A DNA stretch of 64,000 nucleotides from DATFYM01 sp035315065 (GCA_035315065.1 DATFYM010000212.1:20118-84117); one strand, 5' to 3'. Shown: positions 1 through 8,784, numbered from the stretch's first letter. Made by a program: numbers and translations. Notes: generated from the letters alone by a model not told the origin.

Positions 1-2
1 GG

Positions 3-179
3 CAGAGACATGGTGGGAGAAGGACCGATCCCAATGAGGTGGCAAAGGCGGCCGTGGAGTTAAAAGCTACCATGAACGACATTCTGGACCAAGTAGCGGC
101 GGAGACTGCTGCGGGCATCGGGCGGAAGCCTGCCGAGTTTCTGACCGATGCCAAGCAGACGCCAGATCGAGGACGCTGA
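3..179 (+). CDS. C-terminal fragment of an unknown protein
   Basis: A frame is open from the window edge to a TGA at 177-179. It would encode the last 58 residues of a hydrophilic, alanine- and glutamate-rich polypeptide with a helical-looking stretch (VAKAAVELKATMNDILDQVA). I do not recognise a family. An internal ATG lies at 72 but has no clear ribosome binding site. A second frame across bases 2-37 reads AETWWEKDRSQ and stops; it resembles a segment of the gene at the far end of the window, so the coding frame is uncertain here. Confidence 0.35.
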   Translation, partial: QRHGGRRTDPNEVAKAAVELKATMNDILDQVAAETAAGIGRKPAEFLTDAKQTPDRGR

Positions 180-260
180 CCGTAAGACAACCGAAAGTTC
201 CCCACATTTTGCTGGACGATCCACCCACGAAACCCCCTGAACGCGACCCCAAAAAACAGA

Positions 261-289
261 TTGACACGTGTATTAACCTATGTTATAAG
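261..289 (+). promoter_or_regulatory. Sigma70-type promoter with inverted repeat around the -10
   Basis: TTGACA at 261-266 and TATAAG at 284-289 are separated by 17 nt, close to the bacterial housekeeping consensus. A 6-bp inverted repeat (ACACGT at 264-269, ACGTGT at 291-296) flanks the -10, a position where a repressor could block polymerase. Transcription would start near 296 and serve the HTH gene downstream. The promoter is well supported; the operator role is inference. Confidence 0.7.
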
Positions 290-333
290 AACGTGTGTGA
301 AGATGACCGTACTTAGACGTAGCTCATAAGCGG

Positions 334-567
334 ATGGCTCGGCCAATAATGCGAGAACCACGAGAGGTCATGAATATCGTCGAAGCCAGCGACTACCTTG
401 GGGTTTCGCGTGAGGCCCTTTACAAATACGTCGCGGAGGAACGAATCCCTGCCTTCAAGCTGGGCAACCGTTGGAAATTCAAGAAGACGATTCTCGATCT
501 CTGGATGGAACGGCAGAGCGCGCCGGACTCAGCGGGCAAGCGCAGGAAAAAGGCAGGGGTACGCTAA
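334..567 (+). CDS. Small excisionase-family (MerR-like) HTH DNA-binding protein
   Basis: This 77-residue protein has the pattern of helix-turn-helix family 17 (excisionase/MerR type): EASDYLGVSREALYKYVAEE, then a basic wing IPAFKLGNRWKFKK and an acidic-to-basic tail. Such proteins bind DNA and occur as phage or island excisionases or as small regulators. Translation may start at 334 or at the ATG at 370 (MNIVEASDYL), which fits the domain start better; neither has a strong Shine-Dalgarno sequence. The near-consensus promoter at 261-289 lies just upstream. Family assignment is firm; the regulatory target is unknown, and no integrase is nearby. Confidence 0.8.
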   Translation: MARPIMREPREVMNIVEASDYLGVSREALYKYVAEERIPAFKLGNRWKFKKTILDLWMERQSAPDSAGKRRKKAGVR

Positions 568-672
568 ATGTCAGACCCACTTTCAGCTCTCTGGTGCATG
601 AAAGCTAAGGAGGCGGCGCTGACGGCCATATATCAAACGCTAAGTTATGCAGCAAGTAATTCGATGGTCTGA
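568..672 (+). CDS. Possible 34-residue ORF following the HTH gene
   Basis: An ATG follows the HTH stop codon directly (TAA 565-567, ATG 568), which would permit translational coupling. The peptide contains SDPLSALWCMKAKEAALTAI and has no recognisable domain. It could equally be chance; nothing else is seen between 673 and the pilM start. Confidence 0.2.
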   Translation: MSDPLSALWCMKAKEAALTAIYQTLSYAASNSMV

Positions 673-781
673 TTGTTTGGCATTCTGAATAGGATAGGCG
701 AAGCGGCGATGGTGAAACCTGATGGTTGCCAGACTTCGAGCTAGCAACCCCTTGACTCACATCGCGCCCAGGGGAATGCGA

Positions 782-1840
782 ATGTTTGGCTGGCGGCGAA
801 AGCCGAAGGGTCTGGTGGGACTGGATATCGGGTCCAGTTCCATCAAGGCAGTTGAACTCGGGAAGCGTGGCGACGAGTACGACCTGGTGAGCTTTGCCAT
901 CGCCCCTTTGGGAACGGACGTGGTGGTGGACGGCATTGTTCGCGACCGCGACCTGGTCTCACAGACGATCACGAAGATGTTCACGGACAGCGGGATCAAG
1001 ACCCGGAGCGTCGCCGCGTCCGTCTCCGGCCACTCCGTGATCGTAAAGAAGATCACGGTTGAGGCGAACAACGAAGACGAGCTTGCGAGCGCCATTCCCT
1101 ACGAAGCGCAGCAGCAAATCCAGCTCGACATGGAAGACATCAAGCTGAGCTATCAGGTGCTGGGCGCCGCTTCGTCGAGCGCGTTCGATGTGCTCCTGGC
1201 GGCGGTGAAACGGGAGAAGGTTGCCAACTACACGGACGTGCTGCAGCAGGCTCGGGCGGTCCCGGTGGTGATCGATATCGACGCCTTTGCGCTGGGGAAC
1301 GCATTTGAGGTGAATTATGAGCCGCATCCCAATCTCGTGGTGGCCTTGCTGAACATCGGCGCCAGCACCATGAACATCAGCATCATTCGCGGGGGGGTGC
1401 CCCTGTTTACCCGCGATGTTTCGGTGGGCGGCAACCTGTATACCGACGCTTTGCAAAAGGAGTTCGGCCTGAGTTTCGCCGACGCCGAAAGTCTGAAGGA
1501 GGGGCGGCAATTCGGCGATGTCAAGGTCGAGCGCCGGTCCGCTCACATCCGCTCGGTCTCGGAAATCCTGTTGCTGGAAATCCAAAAGACTCTGGACTTT
1601 TTCCGACAGAACGCCACCGGAGAGGCTATTCAAAATATCTACTTGGCTGGTGGATCGGCGCGCGTGGAGGGGTTGGCCGACCTGTTGCGGCAGGACCTCA
1701 ACGCGCCGGTTGAGATCATCGACCCATTCCGCAAAGTCAAAATCGATCCGACCAGGTTTGACCTGGATTACGTCGGCGAGCTGCGGCCCCGCATGGCGGT
1801 GGCAGTAGGGCTGGCCCTGAGGGCCTTTGATCCCCAATGA
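782..1840 (+). CDS. pilM: Type IV pilus assembly ATPase-fold protein PilM
   Basis: PilM is a cytoplasmic actin-like protein that binds the PilN tail and links the pilus motor to the inner-membrane PilNO platform. The sequence carries the actin-fold phosphate-1 motif near its N terminus (GLDIGSSSIKAVEL), a middle domain, a second phosphate loop (LLNIGASTMNISII) and a C-terminal nucleotide-contact motif (IYLAGGSARVEGL). About 352 residues is the normal length. I place the start at the ATG at 782 (MFGWRRKPKG) with AGGGGA upstream; 776 is an alternative. Its stop overlaps the pilN start (ATGA), so the five pil genes form one operon. Confidence 0.95.
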   Translation: MFGWRRKPKGLVGLDIGSSSIKAVELGKRGDEYDLVSFAIAPLGTDVVVDGIVRDRDLVSQTITKMFTDSGIKTRSVAASVSGHSVIVKKITVEANNEDELASAIPYEAQQQIQLDMEDIKLSYQVLGAASSSAFDVLLAAVKREKVANYTDVLQQARAVPVVIDIDAFALGNAFEVNYEPHPNLVVALLNIGASTMNISIIRGGVPLFTRDVSVGGNLYTDALQKEFGLSFADAESLKEGRQFGDVKVERRSAHIRSVSEILLLEIQKTLDFFRQNATGEAIQNIYLAGGSARVEGLADLLRQDLNAPVEIIDPFRKVKIDPTRFDLDYVGELRPRMAVAVGLALRAFDPQ

Positions 1841-2472
1841 TCAGAATTAACCTTCTCGGAGAAACGGCGAGGGCGACTGACGTTCGCGCTCCCGAAGGCC
1901 CGCCCCTGCCGGTGACCAGCCTGGCTCTGGCCTTCGGGGCAAGCCTTGTAGTTGGCTTGGGCGTTGTCGGGATCCTCGGCTGGGCCTGGGGCCGGCAAGT
2001 AAACCGGCTGCACCAGGAACTGACGAAGGAGCAGGCGGAGCAGGCAAGGTTGGCGGCCGTGGCTACGGAGAACAAGCGCTACGAGCAGGAGATCGTTGAG
2101 GTCGAGACTCGAATCAAGACCATCCAGGAGCTGGAGAAAGCGAGGACCGGACCCGTGGATTTGATGAACTCCCTCGCCGATTCGGTGAACCGTGCCGACG
2201 GCCTCTACCTTCTCTCAGTGAAGGCGGATGGCGGACGGCTGATTTTGAAAGGGGAGTCCGGTTCCGTGCGCTCCATCACCGACTTCATCGCCGCCCTCAA
2301 GCGCGACGGCGATTTCTACGATGTGCACCTCCAGCAATACTACCAGGACGATGAGAACGAGCGAATGAATTTCAAGTTTGACCTCGACTGCGTCTATTCG
2401 CGGGAGGGGCCGCCAGCACTCCCGGTGCCAAGCGCACCCGCAACCGCCACTACCGTGCGGGGAAAGGTGTAG
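1837..2472 (+). CDS. pilN: Type IV pilus inner-membrane protein PilN
   Basis: PilN is a bitopic inner-membrane protein whose short cytoplasmic tail contacts PilM and whose periplasmic coiled coil pairs with PilO. The conserved tail motif IRINLLGE starts the protein, followed by a membrane segment at about residues 29-52, a coiled coil at about 55-105 and a ferredoxin-like C-terminal domain. The last ~20 residues are proline/alanine rich. It overlaps pilM by 4 bp and is followed by pilO after 13 bp. At 211 residues it is of usual size. Confidence 0.93.
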   Translation: MIRINLLGETARATDVRAPEGPPLPVTSLALAFGASLVVGLGVVGILGWAWGRQVNRLHQELTKEQAEQARLAAVATENKRYEQEIVEVETRIKTIQELEKARTGPVDLMNSLADSVNRADGLYLLSVKADGGRLILKGESGSVRSITDFIAALKRDGDFYDVHLQQYYQDDENERMNFKFDLDCVYSREGPPALPVPSAPATATTVRGKV

Positions 2473-2485
2473 GCGCAAGGACTTT

Positions 2486-3103
2486 ATGGCCAAGAAATTC
2501 CAGGATCTTTCGCCAAACTTACAGATGGGTATTGTGGCCTTGGTTTCCGTGCTGCTGGCGGTGGCTATCTATGTTTACTGGGCCAGCCCCATCGCGGACG
2601 AGCGCGACACGCTGACCGCGCAAGTGAAGGCTCTGCGGGCTCAGAACCAAACCAACCGGATCTTCGATCAGCAACGCCAAAAGAACCGGGCGCGAATCGC
2701 CGAATTGAAGCTACAACTCGAAGAGTTGAGCGCCGTTGTGCCTGCCCAAGAGGACTCGGAAGGGTTCATTTCGACCATCCAGAACGCTTCGTTGACCGCT
2801 GAGATCCACATTCGGAGCCTCATCGCCCTGCCCCTAGTGGAGCGTGAGGGGTACACGGAGGAACCGTTCAAGGCGCATGTGGACGGGGCTTACTTTCCGA
2901 TGTTGGACTTCTTTGGTCGACTGGCTCACGGAGCCAGAATTGTCAACGTAACGATTACTCAGCTAACGGACCCTAAAGGCGGCGGGCAAGGGCACTTCAC
3001 CGTTTCGCCCGACGAGACTGTAGGGGCGGATTGCCTTTTCACTACGTATTTCAACAGTTCGAAGGGCGCATCGCAGAGCGCGGTGCCGTCCGCGAAGAAA
3101 TAA
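2486..3103 (+). CDS. pilO: Type IV pilus inner-membrane protein PilO
   Basis: PilO dimerises with PilN in the periplasm and connects the inner-membrane platform to the PilP-PilQ secretin. The 205-residue product begins MAKKFQDLSP, has one membrane segment at about residues 13-33, a coiled coil to about 85 (RIAELKLQLEELSAVVP) and a C-terminal alpha/beta domain. The ATG at 2486 gives the usual PilO length; the same frame is open further upstream but that part overlaps pilN. pilP follows downstream. Confidence 0.93.
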   Translation: MAKKFQDLSPNLQMGIVALVSVLLAVAIYVYWASPIADERDTLTAQVKALRAQNQTNRIFDQQRQKNRARIAELKLQLEELSAVVPAQEDSEGFISTIQNASLTAEIHIRSLIALPLVEREGYTEEPFKAHVDGAYFPMLDFFGRLAHGARIVNVTITQLTDPKGGGQGHFTVSPDETVGADCLFTTYFNSSKGASQSAVPSAKK

Positions 3104-3216
3104 CGCCAGCAGCGATGGGCATCGAGATGATCAGAAGCGTAAGGCGTTTTGCTTGTCAGGATGAGAAAACGGAAAGCGAAGCGAGGGAGGGAGTCCCACG
3201 CTACCGAGGATGGCAG

Positions 3217-3705
3217 ATGACAGGAAGCGCAATCGAAGTGAGCTTGATGCTGCTCTTGGCCCTGCCGGGCCGCGGCGAAACACAGAAGCGACCGGTGCAG
3301 GGGCAAGCGAATTCGCCAGGGGTGGCCGCGGCCCCGAGGGCGGTCGGGCGGCGGGACCCCTTCAAACTGCCGGCGCGAGCCACGGCTGGCCGCGGGGCCT
3401 TGCAGGCACCTAGGGTCACTGCGCGCCCTCCCGGCCGGCGCGGGCTGCTGATTGGCGATCTCAAGCTGAATGGCGTCGTCCGTGAGGAAAGCTCGCACTG
3501 CATGATCGCGCTGGTAACCGGCAACACCAAGGTCACGTATTTTCTGCGAGAGAATGATGCTCTTTACGACGGTACCGTGCTCAGAATCATGCCGGATTCG
3601 ATTGAGCTTAAACAGAACTACCTCGACCCGGACGGCGAAGTCCGGTCACGTCAGGTTATCAAGCGGCTGATCCCGCAGGGCGGGACTGGGGGAGAGGGAC
3701 AATGA
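3217..3705 (+). CDS. pilP: Type IV pilus protein PilP-like (secretin-platform linker)
   Basis: Position between pilO and pilQ and the C-terminal motif GLLIGDLKLNGVVRE plus the beta-rich YFLRENDALYDGTVLRI stretch identify a PilP-type pilotin-like protein that joins PilNO to PilQ. The start is uncertain: ATG at 3217 has GAGGA upstream and gives MTGSAIEVSLMLLLALPG, a short hydrophobic leader without the expected lipobox cysteine; an ATG at 3115 would give a longer basic leader. The middle (about residues 30-75) is proline/arginine rich, as in PilP linkers. The stop overlaps the pilQ start (ATGA). Confidence 0.85.
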   Translation: MTGSAIEVSLMLLLALPGRGETQKRPVQGQANSPGVAAAPRAVGRRDPFKLPARATAGRGALQAPRVTARPPGRRGLLIGDLKLNGVVREESSHCMIALVTGNTKVTYFLRENDALYDGTVLRIMPDSIELKQNYLDPDGEVRSRQVIKRLIPQGGTGGEGQ

Positions 3706-6638
3706 GAAAACCGTCCGCTCTTATATTAATCCGGTTCGGAGTGCTTCTGACAATCCTCTCCGGACCTCCCGCCGCAGTTCCCGCAACGGCCGACTTGGCG
3801 GCGCAAGCTTCCTCTCCAACCTCCAACGCTCCGCCAGCCGCGGATCGAAAAACTGGCGACCACCAATCCTTGGCCGCGGTTTCCAGCGTCTTGGTTCAAA
3901 GCGGCGGGGCAGGGAAGACGTGGGTTGATATTTCCACCTCGGTTCCGGCCGCCTACCACGTCGAGCATATGGACCACCCCTGGCGTGTCGTGGTCGACGT
4001 TAAAGACTCGCGGGATCGGACATCACAGCACCTGTACCCGGTCCAGTCGCCGGTGCTCAAGCAGGTCAAAGTGGAGCAATACCGCGCCGAGCCTGGCTCC
4101 CACGTTGTCCGGGTGGTGGCCGTACTCGTCAGCGATACGGCCTTCGACGTGCAGCAGCGGCCGGGCGGGTTTCGGATTGAGCTTGAGGCCCGGCCCAGGG
4201 CAAGAGATGTTGCGCCGCCCCGGCCGGCGGGCGGCGGGTCATCCGCCTCCAGCCCGGTTGCAAAACCGGCCCCGCACCCCCAGGAAGCGTCTTCCGTTCA
4301 CTCGCCGGCTTCGCCTCCCGGGAACCCGGCCACGGTAACGGGCTCGAGTGCCGCTCTGTCCAAGCCGCAGCAAAGCGACTCGGGTCTGCGGACAAAAGCC
4401 AAGGGGCAACCTCCCTCGTTGGGACTGAAGTCCAGCGCGCTGGCAGCGGTGCCGTCTGAGCCAAGGCACGAGCCCGTCCCTGTGAAATCCGGCTCGACAG
4501 CGCCGCCGAAGGCTGAGCGAGCCGACACTTCGATTGCGGGCGCGAAACCGAAGCCGCCACTGGTTGCAAAGGTTGCGACTCCCTCAAGGCCCGAGTCGCG
4601 AGTTGCGAGGCCATCCGCGTTGGGACTGAAGTCCAGCGCGCTGGCAGCGGTGCCGTCTGAGCCAAAGCACGAGCCCGTCCCTGCGAGATCCGGCTCGACA
4701 GCGCCGCCGAAGGCTGAGCCAGCGGACACTCCTGGCGTTACGGCGGAAGCTAATGGATCCCGCGCTTTGGGACCACGGTCGGCGCCTATGGCGCAAGTCG
4801 CGACCCCCTCGGGCCCCGAACCCCCTGTACCGAGTTCCGCGTCGCCGGGACAGAAGCCTGCGATCCCGCCTGGCGGAACGACGTCACCTGTACCTCAAGT
4901 CGCGTTAGCCCATACCGGCGAGGTCGCGACGCCCAAGAGCCAGACGCCAACCGATTCCGGCGCTGCGGCTGCGAGTCAGGGGCAGACCTTCGAGACCGAG
5001 CGGATCCCGGAAGCGGCAGCATTGGTGCCAGCACGCGCGGCGGCGCCCGCGAATCCGGGCCGAACGGCGCAAAGTGATCGCCCTGTCCTGCAAGCGGCCG
5101 CCGCAGCCGGAGGCGGTGCCCCAACGCAACAGGGGCCCCAAAACCCTCCTGCCAGCGGCCAGCCTTCGGCTCCGTCAACCGGCTCTCAGGCCGTCACGCT
5201 GGTGCCGGAGGCGTCGGTCCCGACCGCGGCGCCGCCCAAGTATACCGGGGACTTGGTTTCAATGAACTTGAAGGACGTCGATATCAAGGACTTCTTCCGC
5301 ATGATCCATGAGGTCAGCGGGTTGAACATTGTGATCGATTCCGGAGTCACCGGTGCGGTGACGATGGTCCTCGATCGGGTGCCGTGGGACCAGGCCCTTG
5401 ACCTCGTCCTGCGTGACAACGGTCTGGGAAAAGTCCTGGAAGGAAACGTGGTTCGCATCTCCAAGCTTGAGACCTTGGAAAAAGAACAGGAAGACAACGT
5501 CAAGCTCGCAGATGCACGAGAGGGTGCCGAGCCGTTGGTGACGGTTATCATTCCGCTGAAGTATGCTTCGGCGATCGACCGGACGCCCACCCAGGCTACC
5601 ATCACCAGCGCCGGTGGGGCGGGCGGCGGTATGGGCGGGGGCGGCGGGGGCACCTCCCAGCAACAGAACATCATTATCCCGGGAGTCGTCAGCATTCTCA
5701 CGGGACGCGTCAGTTCGGGCGGCTCCTCCGGAGGCGGAGGCGCAATTCAGGGCAGGTCCGTGTTAAGCAAACGGGGCAGTGCCATCCCCGATACACGGAA
5801 CAATTCCATCATCCTCACGGAAGTCCCTTCGCGTATTGCCTTGGTTGAATCGGTCATCGCCAAGCTGGATACCCCGGCGAAGCAGGTTTCCATTGAGGCG
5901 CGAATCGTGGTGGCCAATTCGGACTTCGTGCGCAGTCTTCAGTCGGCCCTTAATTTTGGAACCGTCAATCCATCCGGATCGACGGTGACCGGCGGGGCGA
6001 CGGGAACCGGAGCCACCGCCCAGGGGAACGTCCCCGGGTCGACATCCTCCAGTAGTGCATCACCGCCCCGCGTGACCATCGGGCAGACGGCAGCCAGCGG
6101 GTTCGGTGCTTTCGCCATTTCCAATCAGTCGCTGCGTTACTTCATCAACGCGGCCATTGCGGCGGCCGAAACACGCGACCAGGCCAAAGTGATCTCAGCT
6201 CCCAGCGTGGTCACGCAAAACAACTGGCCGGCGGTGGTTATGCAGGGCGTGCAGATCCCCATCCAGACCACGGTCAACAACACGATCTCGACGCAGTTCG
6301 TCGACGCCGCCTTGACGTTGCAGGTGACGCCCACCGTAACGGAAGGGGGTCATCTATTCCTGCAACTTTCCGTCGCCAACAACAGCGTCGGCGCGGTGCT
6401 CACCGGCGCGGCCGGCCCCAGCATCAACACCCAAGCTGCCACCACCCAGGTGATGGTGCCCGACGGGGGCACAGTCGTCTTTGGCGGAGTCAAGGTGACC
6501 TCGCGCACGAGGTCCGTCACTCAGGTGCCGGTGCTGGGTGGTATCCCGATGCTGGGCAACCTTTTCAAGTCCAGCAACCTCGAGGACAACGATCAGGAGC
6601 TGCTCTTTTTTGTCTCACCAAAGATCCTGCCGGAGTGA
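3702..6638 (+). CDS. pilQ: Type IV pilus secretin PilQ
   Basis: PilQ forms the outer-membrane gated channel through which the pilus passes. Order: signal peptide (about 1-28); AMIN domain (about 60-165, peptidoglycan binding); a very long proline/alanine-rich linker (about 170-510); STN/secretin N domain (about 518-590, LNIVIDSGVTGAVTM); a glycine-rich loop (about 640-690); and the secretin barrel (about 690-978) with the conserved ending VPVLGGIPMLGNLF. At 978 residues it is longer than typical PilQ because of the linker, which contains a 67-residue-period duplication. It closes the pil operon. Confidence 0.95.
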   Translation: MRKPSALILIRFGVLLTILSGPPAAVPATADLAAQASSPTSNAPPAADRKTGDHQSLAAVSSVLVQSGGAGKTWVDISTSVPAAYHVEHMDHPWRVVVDVKDSRDRTSQHLYPVQSPVLKQVKVEQYRAEPGSHVVRVVAVLVSDTAFDVQQRPGGFRIELEARPRARDVAPPRPAGGGSSASSPVAKPAPHPQEASSVHSPASPPGNPATVTGSSAALSKPQQSDSGLRTKAKGQPPSLGLKSSALAAVPSEPRHEPVPVKSGSTAPPKAERADTSIAGAKPKPPLVAKVATPSRPESRVARPSALGLKSSALAAVPSEPKHEPVPARSGSTAPPKAEPADTPGVTAEANGSRALGPRSAPMAQVATPSGPEPPVPSSASPGQKPAIPPGGTTSPVPQVALAHTGEVATPKSQTPTDSGAAAASQGQTFETERIPEAAALVPARAAAPANPGRTAQSDRPVLQAAAAAGGGAPTQQGPQNPPASGQPSAPSTGSQAVTLVPEASVPTAAPPKYTGDLVSMNLKDVDIKDFFRMIHEVSGLNIVIDSGVTGAVTMVLDRVPWDQALDLVLRDNGLGKVLEGNVVRISKLETLEKEQEDNVKLADAREGAEPLVTVIIPLKYASAIDRTPTQATITSAGGAGGGMGGGGGGTSQQQNIIIPGVVSILTGRVSSGGSSGGGGAIQGRSVLSKRGSAIPDTRNNSIILTEVPSRIALVESVIAKLDTPAKQVSIEARIVVANSDFVRSLQSALNFGTVNPSGSTVTGGATGTGATAQGNVPGSTSSSSASPPRVTIGQTAASGFGAFAISNQSLRYFINAAIAAAETRDQAKVISAPSVVTQNNWPAVVMQGVQIPIQTTVNNTISTQFVDAALTLQVTPTVTEGGHLFLQLSVANNSVGAVLTGAAGPSINTQAATTQVMVPDGGTVVFGGVKVTSRTRSVTQVPVLGGIPMLGNLFKSSNLEDNDQELLFFVSPKILPE
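4419..4730 (+). repeat. In-frame direct duplication in the PilQ linker
   Basis: Two 111-bp blocks, 4419-4529 and 4620-4730, are nearly identical and lie 201 bp apart, so the period is 67 codons. Each encodes a segment starting LGLKSSALAAVPSEP and ending with APPKAE plus an R/P-AD pair. Because the spacing keeps the frame, the linker lengthens without disrupting the secretin. Confidence 0.9.
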
Positions 6639-6823
6639 CCTGGCAGACCGCCCGTGGGTCGGCAGTAGCCTATACTACTAGCTCTCCAGGTTTAGGCCCG
6701 GAAAGGCCCCGCGCGTCCGATTCGGCGCCACCCTTATCCCCCCGCCCCGTGGGGACCCCTTTTTTGGTACAATGCCTTCGGGTGATGGCGCCCGCAACGG
6801 TGTTTTTTGAGCGATTCCCACAA

Positions 6824-7939
6824 ATGCAACCAGTGAAAGACAACGCGTCTCCTTTCCGGGCCCGCCAAGAGCGGCTCGTGGCTCTGCTCGAAAAGAAAAA
6901 CATTAGCCGACTGGTGATCACGCAGCCGGCCAACATTTTCTACCTGACCGGCTTCCGGGGCAGCGCGGGTGTAGCCCTATTTGCGGCGACGGACGAAGCG
7001 CGCCTGTGGGTGGATCCGCGCTATGCTCTCCAGGCCGGTGAACAGGCGCAGGGGGTGCGAGTCAAAGAGGAAAGGAAGGCACTGCTCAAGAGTGTGGGCG
7101 AGTGGCTGGGCCGGCGCCAGATCAGAATGGCCGGCCGCGTGGGGTTCGAGGACTCGCACCTCACCTGCGCGGCGCTGACTACCTTGCAGGGGGCGGCTGG
7201 CCGCCGAGTGCTGTTTGAACCGGCGGGCGGCCTGGCGGAAGAACTGCGCGCGGTCAAGGACTCACAGGAAATTGATGTCCTGCGACGGGCTGCCTTCCTG
7301 ACCGGACACGTTCTGGACGGCCTTCGTGCCAAAGTGCGGCCTGGGGTCCGCGAGTCGGACCTGGCGGCCGAAATCGAATACCAGATGCGGCTGGGCGGAG
7401 CGGATGGAGCCGCTTTCACGACCATCGTCGCCTCCGGCCCCCGCGCGGCTTTGCCCCATGCACGTGCCTCGTCCAAGGAAATCAAACGAAACGAATTGGT
7501 GATCGTCGATCTTGGTGCTATACTCGCGGGCTATGCGGCTGATATGACCCGCACGTTTTACACGGGGCGGCCCACGAGGCGAATTCGAAGCCTTTATGCC
7601 GCCGTGCTGGAAGCCCAGCAACGCGCGATCGAGTCGGCGAAGGTAGGGGTCAAGGCGGGAAAGGTAGACGGCGCCGCTCGTCGAGAGCTCAGTCGTCGAG
7701 GCTTAGGGAAGTACTTCACGCACAGCACCGGACACGGAGTCGGATTGGACGTCCACGAGGCGCCGCGACTGGCCCGCGGTCAGAAAGAGCAACTGCAGGC
7801 CGGCTACGTGGTGACTGTGGAGCCTGGGATTTACCTGGAAGGCTTCGGCGGCCTTCGCCTCGAAGATACGGTCTTGGTTGGCAACGACGGTCCCGAGGTT
7901 CTTACGCCGTCCACCAAAGCCGACTGGTACATTGAGTGA
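6824..7939 (+). CDS. Xaa-Pro aminopeptidase (M24B family)
   Basis: This cytosolic metallopeptidase removes N-terminal residues preceding proline. It has a creatinase-like N-terminal domain (about 1-135) and a pita-bread catalytic domain with all dinuclear-metal ligands visible: VDLGAILAGYAADMTRTF (two Asp), STGHGVGLDVHEAP (His), TVEPGIYLE and GLRLED (two Glu). I chose ATG 6824 (MQPVKDNASPF), giving 371 residues; ATG 6785 is an alternative, lying 11 nt after a possible -10 (TACAAT, 6768-6773). A second, Tat-exported M24 paralogue lies at 16.3 kb. Confidence 0.92.
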   Translation: MQPVKDNASPFRARQERLVALLEKKNISRLVITQPANIFYLTGFRGSAGVALFAATDEARLWVDPRYALQAGEQAQGVRVKEERKALLKSVGEWLGRRQIRMAGRVGFEDSHLTCAALTTLQGAAGRRVLFEPAGGLAEELRAVKDSQEIDVLRRAAFLTGHVLDGLRAKVRPGVRESDLAAEIEYQMRLGGADGAAFTTIVASGPRAALPHARASSKEIKRNELVIVDLGAILAGYAADMTRTFYTGRPTRRIRSLYAAVLEAQQRAIESAKVGVKAGKVDGAARRELSRRGLGKYFTHSTGHGVGLDVHEAPRLARGQKEQLQAGYVVTVEPGIYLEGFGGLRLEDTVLVGNDGPEVLTPSTKADWYIE

Positions 7940-8040
7940 TTGCGTGATTGAGCCATTGCGTGATTGGGTGATTGCGTGATTTCCGATCACTGGTCGTTTT
8001 CCAATCACTCAATCACCCAATCGCCCGATCACGCAATGAG
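7938..8040. repeat. Spacer inverted repeat, GTGATTG-type arms
   Basis: The left arm is built of degenerate GCGTGATTG/GGTGATTG units (to about 7982) and the right arm (8003-8038) of the complementary AATCACCC/AATCACGC units, separated by about 20 nt. It begins at the stop codon of the upstream peptidase gene and could fold as a long hairpin on either strand. Confidence 0.8.
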
Positions 8041-8063
8041 CCTAGCCCATGGAGCGGAATTCA

Positions 8064-8657
8064 ATGCCAAGCAAGAATCCGCGAGGCAGGGAAGAATCGG
8101 ATCACCCCTGGCCCCTTCAGGATATCGAGGAGTTGATCAACCTGCTGGTCGCGAAGGAGATCAGCGAGTTTGAGCTGGAAAAGGACGGGGTGAAGGTCCG
8201 CATCAAACGTGCCGCCCCGGCCGCTCCCGCGGCCGCGCCCGTTCCGGTGCTGTTCGAGCCGGTTCCACTGGCACCGCGATCTCCATTCTCGGTGATCGCC
8301 GACTCGCCCGGCGCCACGGGAACAAGCCCGGCCCCAACAGGTCAAGCCGGAGCCGGTTCTGTTGCCGGCGCCGTGCCTCCGCTGGCTGAGCCGACCGAGG
8401 ACCTCCATATCATCAAGTCGCCCATCGTCGGCACCTTCTACGGCTCACCGTCTCCTAACGCGCCTCCCTTCGTCAAAGTCGGCGACACGGTGTTTGTGGG
8501 CCAGATCCTGTGCATCATCGAAGCCATGAAGCTGATGAACGAGATCGAATCCGAGGTGGAGGGAGAAGTCGCCCGGATTTATGTCGAGAGCGGGCAGCCC
8601 GTCGAGTACGGGGAATTGCTGTTCGCCGTCAGGCCGTCTCGCAAGAAGAGTGGCTAG
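8064..8657 (+). CDS. accB: Biotin carboxyl carrier protein of acetyl-CoA carboxylase
   Basis: AccB carries the biotin that shuttles CO2 between AccC and the carboxyltransferase in fatty-acid synthesis. The C-terminal biotinyl domain (about residues 118-192) contains the attachment motif EAMKLMNE with its target lysine. The N-terminal part (PWPLQDIEELINLLVAKEI) is the usual AccB N-terminal domain, joined by an alanine/proline-rich linker (about 55-115). Start ATG 8064 has GGAG 9 nt upstream; ATG 8049 is possible. accC follows after a repeat-filled spacer of 127 bp. Confidence 0.95.
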   Translation: MPSKNPRGREESDHPWPLQDIEELINLLVAKEISEFELEKDGVKVRIKRAAPAAPAAAPVPVLFEPVPLAPRSPFSVIADSPGATGTSPAPTGQAGAGSVAGAVPPLAEPTEDLHIIKSPIVGTFYGSPSPNAPPFVKVGDTVFVGQILCIIEAMKLMNEIESEVEGEVARIYVESGQPVEYGELLFAVRPSRKKSG

Positions 8658-8780
8658 TGGTTAGTGGCGAGTGGCTCGTGAAGAACAGTGATTTATGATG
8701 AGCGGAGTACCTGTCAGCCCTCAGTCATCAGCTCTCAGGCTTCTCTCTAGCCACTAGCCGCTACTCCCTAGCCACTGCTT
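8653..8780. repeat. Spacer inverted repeat, CTAGCCA-type arms
   Basis: The left arm has GTGGCTAGTGG-type units overlapping the accB stop; the right arm has CTAGCCACTAGCC-type units ending just before accC. The loop holds a second theme (CAGTCATCAGCTCTCAG). A similar CTAGCCA array recurs at 32.2 kb. Confidence 0.75.
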
Positions 8781-8784
8781 TCAT

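Noticed and set aside
959..1837. Long minus-strand frame opposite pilM (292 codons)
   Set aside because: Lies fully antisense to a certain pil gene in GC-rich DNA; no domain, no ribosome binding site.
4129..4665. Minus-strand frames opposite the PilQ linker
   Set aside because: Explained by Pro/Ala codon bias of the linker.
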